Positions 59,946-64,000 of a stretch of 64,000 bases of DNA are shown here, in pieces; positions within the stretch are counted from its first letter, which is position 1, and each line of letters begins with the position of its first letter. The notes beneath the pieces were generated by a model. That model was given only the letters and a program-made list of their open reading frames with translations. It was not told the origin of the DNA and searched no databases. The stretch is from Halococcus saccharolyticus DSM 5350 (lineage in GTDB: Archaea; Halobacteriota; Halobacteria; Halobacteriales; Halococcaceae): positions 1 to 64,000 of the forward strand of contig NZ_AOMD01000005.1 of the NCBI RefSeq assembly GCF_000336915.1. Reading direction: 5' to 3'. Position numbers and translations under genes: made by a program.

Positions 59946-61049
59946 TTACGTCTCGTCGTCTATTTCCGATGGCGAGAGTGCGCCCGATTCTACCATCGCT
60001 TCGAGCGGACTGTCGTCGACATCGAGCGGGAGATCGACTCGGCCCCGCCGACGGACCGACTCGTAGCCGCCGAAGAGGATCTCGGCGGTGTTGAGACCGA
60101 TTCGGCCAGAGAGCTGGGACTCCTCGCCAGTCCGGAGTGCGTCGATCGCGTCGCCGATCGAGCGATCGTGGAACCGTGAGCCGAACCGATCGCCGTCGTC
60201 GGCCGTGGCGTGCATCGTTTCGCCGTCGACGTCGATCACCTCACGCCGGCCATCCCGTTCGAGTTCGAGCATCGGACCGTCGTCGACGTCGATCCGGAGC
60301 GTCCCGTTGGTCCCTCGCAGCACGATCGCGGCGTCGGTCAGTGACGCGCCCGCACCGGTCGAGAGCACTCCATGGACGCCGTTGTCGTAGCGCCACTGGG
60401 CGAACATCTGGTTTTCTTGGTGGGCACCGAACCGGACGTCCTCCTCGCGGTAGTCGAGCTGGGCGATGACCCACTCGGCAGGTCGGTCGTCGTTGAACAT
60501 CCCCGCGAGATCGACGGTGTGTGCGCCGGTGTCGAAGAAGTCGCCCCACCCGATCTCGATCCGGCGGAGCGCGCCGATCTCACCGGCGTCAAGCAGTCGG
60601 TCGGCCTCGGTGAACGGTCGGCCGAACCGGCGCTGGCGGTTGAAGGTGAGCTGGACGTCGCGTCGCCAGCAGGCTTGGACCATCCGCTCGGTACTCGGCC
60701 ACGTCAGCGCCATCGGTTTCTCACAGTGGACGGCGTCGACGACCCCGCTGCGCGCACAGTCCACGACGACCTGCTCGTGAATCGCGGGCGGCACGGTAAC
60801 ACTGACGACGTCGGGTTCGACCGCAACGAGCATGTCCTCGTAGTCCGCGTAGATACCGTCCTCGGTGAGATCGAACGCATCGGCGAACGCGTTGGCATTC
60901 TCGGGAACGAGGTCGGCGCAGGCGACGAGCCGGCAGTCCTCGTTGTTTCGATATGCCTCGGCGTGTCGATACCCCATCGCGAACCCCTCGACAGTGGGGT
61001 TTCGTGGATCCGGGCCAGTGCCGATGATGGCGACTGTGTATTGGCTCAT
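59946..61049 (-). CDS. Gfo/Idh/MocA-family sugar dehydrogenase
   Basis: A 367-residue NAD(P)-dependent oxidoreductase. The Rossmann motif is IIGTGPDPRNPTVEGFAMGYRHAEAY (N-terminal), with the catalytic Lys in VHCEKPMALTWPS and DFFDTGAHTVDLAGMF in the C-terminal domain. These enzymes oxidise sugars or inositols or act in sugar interconversion; the substrate is unknown. It is divergent from an NAD-dependent epimerase gene, which together with the TIM-barrel isomerase suggests a small sugar pathway. Confidence 0.93.
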   Translation of the reverse strand: MSQYTVAIIGTGPDPRNPTVEGFAMGYRHAEAYRNNEDCRLVACADLVPENANAFADAFDLTEDGIYADYEDMLVAVEPDVVSVTVPPAIHEQVVVDCARSGVVDAVHCEKPMALTWPSTERMVQACWRRDVQLTFNRQRRFGRPFTEADRLLDAGEIGALRRIEIGWGDFFDTGAHTVDLAGMFNDDRPAEWVIAQLDYREEDVRFGAHQENQMFAQWRYDNGVHGVLSTGAGASLTDAAIVLRGTNGTLRIDVDDGPMLELERDGRREVIDVDGETMHATADDGDRFGSRFHDRSIGDAIDALRTGEESQLSGRIGLNTAEILFGGYESVRRRGRVDLPLDVDDSPLEAMVESGALSPSEIDDET

Positions 61050-61158
61050 CTCGTTTGCGGACAGTGGGGACCAGCGGCATAGTGCTTTCGCTCGACCGAT
61101 GTGAGCAGCGTGGGCCGACGATCGATATCGCCGGACGCGATTTCGGTGTCGTCGAGAC

Positions 61159-61166
61159 GTTTATCC
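61159..61166 (+). promoter_or_regulatory. TATA-like element of the epimerase gene
   Basis: GTTTATCC about 25-30 bp before ATG 61189; implies a leaderless transcript. Confidence 0.45.
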
Positions 61167-61188
61167 GGACCACGACCGAGGTCGGCAC

Positions 61189-62205
61189 ATGCACGCTCTC
61201 GTCATCGGGGGTACGGGACTGATCAGCACGGGAATCACCCGCCAACTCGTCGACGCTGGCCACGACGTTACGGTGTACAATCGTGGCCGCACTGACGCCG
61301 ACCTCCCGCCAGGCGTCGCGCACGTCACCGGCGACCGAACCGACTACGATCGCTTCGAGGAACAGATGGCGGACCTCGATGTCGACTGCGTGATCGACAT
61401 GGTGGCCTTCGAGCCAGCGGACATCGAATCCGCGATCCGTGCGTTCGAGGGTGAGATCGAGCAGTACGTCTTCTGTAGCACGATCGACGTCTATCACCGT
61501 CCGGTCGTGGACATGCCGATCGTCGAGTCGGCAGCACGCAGTCCCGCGGTCAGCGAGTACGGAGCCGACAAGGCTGCCTGCGAGAACCGACTGTTCGAAG
61601 CCCACAGCGACCGTGAATTCCCGGCGACGGTGCTCCGGCCGTGGCACACCTACGGTGAAGGTGGCACGCTGATCCACACCCTCGGCGACGGCACCGCCTA
61701 CATCGACCGGCTTCGTGAGGGAAAACCGCTCGTGGTCCACGGCGACGGCACGTCGATCTGGGGGCCGTGTCACCGCGACGACATCGCGAGCGCGTTCGTC
61801 GGGGCGCTCGACAACCCGGCAGCGATCGGCGAGACGTACCACGTGACGTGCGAACGGCCGATGACGTGGAACCAGTACCATCGCCGCGCGGCCGACGCGC
61901 TGGACGCGCCAGATCCCGATCTCGTTCACATCCCGACTGACGCGCTCACCGCGGCGGTCCCCGACCGGACCGACGGTCTCGAGGATCATTTCCGGTTCAG
62001 CACGGTGTTCGATACGACGAAGGCTCGCCGAGATCTCGGGTTCGAACAGACCATCGACTGGAAGGAGGGCGTCCGGCGTACCGTCGATTGGCTCGCCGAG
62101 CGCGACCGGATCGACGACGCCGCGAGCGACCCCGAATACGATCGGGTGGTTGCAGCGTGGCGCGACGCCGAGGCATCGTTCGTCGACGCACTCGACAGCT
62201 CGTAA
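61189..62205 (+). CDS. NAD-dependent epimerase/dehydratase
   Basis: A 338-residue extended SDR. The NAD motif is VIGGTGLISTGITRQLVDAGHDVTVYNRGR, the catalytic Tyr-Lys is in SEYGADKAACE (Y-x3-K), and the C-terminal substrate domain includes RPWHTYGEGGTLIHTLGDG. It acts on nucleotide-bound or free sugars in related proteins. Divergent from the Gfo/Idh/MocA gene and convergent with the TIM-barrel isomerase gene. Confidence 0.92.
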   Translation: MHALVIGGTGLISTGITRQLVDAGHDVTVYNRGRTDADLPPGVAHVTGDRTDYDRFEEQMADLDVDCVIDMVAFEPADIESAIRAFEGEIEQYVFCSTIDVYHRPVVDMPIVESAARSPAVSEYGADKAACENRLFEAHSDREFPATVLRPWHTYGEGGTLIHTLGDGTAYIDRLREGKPLVVHGDGTSIWGPCHRDDIASAFVGALDNPAAIGETYHVTCERPMTWNQYHRRAADALDAPDPDLVHIPTDALTAAVPDRTDGLEDHFRFSTVFDTTKARRDLGFEQTIDWKEGVRRTVDWLAERDRIDDAASDPEYDRVVAAWRDAEASFVDALDSS

Positions 62206-62264
62206 GTGCTGCGTCGAATCGTTGTGGTCTCTAGCCGCTACACCGAAAGCGCACTCCAAGTTCC

Positions 62265-62996
62265 TCAGAACTGTTCCAGCACGTCCGCGCCGTGGACGAC
62301 TGACTCCATCTGATCGTCGAGATCGTCGTGCTCGTAGATCGCCCACTCGACATCGTGCTCCCGAGCTGCTGCCGCACAGGCCGCTACGTCGAGCACGCCG
62401 TCGCCGACTTCGGTCGGTGAACCCGACTCATCGGCGTCGGAGATGTGGACGAGCGTCACTCGGTCACCCCACCGATCGAGGACGGCAGTCGGATCCACAC
62501 CCGCCACCGCGGTCCAGCCGCAGTCGAGTTCGAAGCCGAGCGGCTCTCGGGTGGCTTCCGCGAGCTGCTCGAACGCCGGCCGGCCGTTCACCTCGGCGAA
62601 CTCGTGGTCGTGATTGTGATAGGACAGCGCCATCCCGTAATCGTCGACTGTCTCGGCCACTGCCATCAGCCGATCCGCGGTCTCCGCGACAGCGGCCTCA
62701 GTCTCGAAGCATTCGGGGTCGAGCCACGGCACTACGAGGTGGTCACAGCCGAGCGACCGATAGAACTCGACGGTGTCGTCGGGATCGTCTTCGATCTCGT
62801 CGATCCCGACATGGGCCGCGACCGATTCGAGACCCGTCTGGTCGAGTGCGGTCCGAACGGCGTCGGCGTCCGCATCGCCGATCCGGTTGGCGTACTCCAC
62901 ACCCTCGAACCCCGCGTCACCGACCCGCGCAAGGAGTTCGTCGAGCGGTTCGTCGAGCGCGCGTAGCGTGTACAGTTGGATGGCTGGTCGTGCCAT
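62265..62996 (-). CDS. Sugar phosphate isomerase/epimerase (xylose isomerase-like TIM barrel)
   Basis: A 243-residue AP endonuclease 2-type TIM barrel. Metal-site residues are seen in VEYANRIGD, LSYHNHDHEF, ELDCGWT and LVHISDAD. Members include IolE, IolH and 3-keto-sugar epimerases. The ATG at 62996 starts the conserved RPAIQLYTLR; the upstream frame lies within ppc antisense and is not used. With the neighbouring Gfo/Idh/MocA enzyme it may process a keto-sugar or inositol-like compound (inference). Confidence 0.92.
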   Translation of the reverse strand: MARPAIQLYTLRALDEPLDELLARVGDAGFEGVEYANRIGDADADAVRTALDQTGLESVAAHVGIDEIEDDPDDTVEFYRSLGCDHLVVPWLDPECFETEAAVAETADRLMAVAETVDDYGMALSYHNHDHEFAEVNGRPAFEQLAEATREPLGFELDCGWTAVAGVDPTAVLDRWGDRVTLVHISDADESGSPTEVGDGVLDVAACAAAAREHDVEWAIYEHDDLDDQMESVVHGADVLEQF

Positions 62997-63067
62997 ACTC
63001 CGCCACTCACGGGTCGGCGGTAAAACGGTTTCTCCTGATAGTCGATCGATAACGCGACGGAGCCGAG

Positions 63068-64000
63068 CTACCCGGTGTTCTTCATGCCGGCAGCGATCCC
63101 CTTCACCGTCAGGCGCAGCGCACGCTTTTCCGTCTCGGTCCGGTGCTCGCGGTCCAGCAGGTGTGTCTGGAGTACGTTCAGCGGGTCGACGTAGGGGTTC
63201 CGGCGGCGGAGACTCTCGCGGAGCCACCCACGGTTCACGAGGTCCTCGCGGCCGCCGATGGTCGTCGCGAAGTCGGCCGCCCGCTCGTATTCGGCCTCGA
63301 ACACTGGGAAGAAGCGCGCTTCCAAGTCGTCGTCGGCGACCGCGGCGTACTCGGTGGCGATCTCCATGTCGGTGCGCGCGAGCGCGAGCGCCGCGTTGTC
63401 GATCGTCGTTCGGAAGAACGCCCACTCGTCGTACATCGACTGGAGCGTCTCGGTCGAGCCGCCCGCCTCCAGGTACGCCTCGATCCCCGCTCCGAGGCCG
63501 TACCACCCGGGGAGGATGCACCGCGACTGGGTCCACGAGAACACCCACGGGATCGCCCGGAGATCCTCGACCGTGCGTTCGCCCGACCGCGAGGCGGGCC
63601 GCGAGCCCATGTTGAGCTCCTCGATCACCGTGATCGGCGTAGCCTGCTCGAAGTACGACACGAATCCGTCCGTGTCGAGCAGGTCCTGATACGCCGTCCG
63701 CGCCGCGTCGGCGATGGTTGCGGCCGCGGTGAGCCACTCCTCGGGTACGTCATCCGCAGGCTGATCAAGCGACTGCGCCCGTGCGCGGATCTGGGCGTTC
63801 AGCATCTGTTCGAGATTGCGTTCGGCGATCCGTGGGTTGGCGTACTTCTCCGCGATCGCCTCGCCCTGTTCGGTGAACTTGACCTGGCCGTTCACTGTCT
63901 CGTTCGGCAACGCGAGCAGTGCCTCGTTCATCGGGCCACCACCTCTGGAGATCGAGCCGCCACGACCGTGGAACAGTCGGAGGTCGACGTCGTGATCGTC
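63068..64000 (-). CDS. ppc: Phosphoenolpyruvate carboxylase, C-terminal part
   Basis: The final about 310 residues of PEP carboxylase, an anaplerotic enzyme making oxaloacetate from PEP and bicarbonate. The gene continues beyond the right edge. The visible start holds FHGRGGSISRGGGP, the flexible catalytic Gly-rich loop. Further on are ELNMGSRPASR, RAIPWVFSWTQSRCILPGWYGLG and the canonical C-terminal AGMKNTG (family end x-NTG). An internal ATG at 63931 is not the real start. Confidence 0.96.
   Translation of the reverse strand, partial: DDHDVDLRLFHGRGGSISRGGGPMNEALLALPNETVNGQVKFTEQGEAIAEKYANPRIAERNLEQMLNAQIRARAQSLDQPADDVPEEWLTAAATIADAARTAYQDLLDTDGFVSYFEQATPITVIEELNMGSRPASRSGERTVEDLRAIPWVFSWTQSRCILPGWYGLGAGIEAYLEAGGSTETLQSMYDEWAFFRTTIDNAALALARTDMEIATEYAAVADDDLEARFFPVFEAEYERAADFATTIGGREDLVNRGWLRESLRRRNPYVDPLNVLQTHLLDREHRTETEKRALRLTVKGIAAGMKNTG

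Overview
The window is about 64 kb of GC-rich DNA from a halophilic archaeon (class Halobacteria). The evidence is the very acidic proteome, an archaeal TFB, an archaeal GluRS, TmcA and PEP carboxylase, Tat-dependent lipoprotein signals, a Bat-type HTH regulator, UPF0058, and TATA-type promoters 25-30 bp upstream of start codons (leaderless transcripts). I cannot fix the genus. Nothing indicates a plasmid or virus: most genes are housekeeping or nutritional, and there is no transposase, integrase, CRISPR array, tRNA or rRNA that I can support.

Layout. 0-5 kb: end of tmcA; two tandem fluoride channel genes (crcB) behind a fluoride riboswitch; a DUF456 protein; an HTH-GNAT acetyltransferase; a K+-channel/RCK protein. 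5-13 kb: an electron-transfer-flavoprotein operon (ferredoxin, etfB, etfA with a repeat-containing N-terminal extension, a fixC-fixX fusion, a small hypothetical), a dUTPase-fold protein and gltX. 12.9-13.2 kb: first copy of a dispersed repeat. 13-17 kb: acyl-CoA synthetase, TFB, a winged-helix protein, an NRDE protein. 17-22 kb: a sulfatase, BASS-family transporter and formylglycine-generating enzyme operon, followed by a CPA1 antiporter. 23-27 kb: a lower-GC stretch with an SDR, a cupin protein, a Bat-type HTH regulator, an HdeD-like protein and YbjQ.

27-44 kb holds a split menaquinone locus: menE-menC-menA, then menB, then menD-menF. Between these lie two MFS transporters, an MFS pseudogene, a nucleoside deaminase, a TetR regulator with a candidate operator, and a complete glycine-betaine-type (OpuC) ABC operon. 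44-48 kb: small regulators (RHH, UPF0058), the second inverted copy of the dispersed repeat, a doxX-VOC-flavin reductase operon divergent from an HxlR regulator with repeated GGTATC operators between them, and tyrS.

48-63 kb looks like a beta-glycoside utilisation region: a GH3 glycosidase, an Opp/Dpp-type ABC transporter (five genes), a Gfo/Idh/MocA dehydrogenase, an NAD-dependent epimerase and a sugar-phosphate-isomerase-like TIM barrel, with palindromic candidate operators in front of both the GH3 gene and the transporter. The window closes in ppc. The most notable items are the fluoride riboswitch that appears to mask the crcB Shine-Dalgarno sequence, the sulfatase/FGE/transporter operon, the triple repeat fused to EtfA, and the pair of inverted dispersed repeats with an identical 19-nt core.
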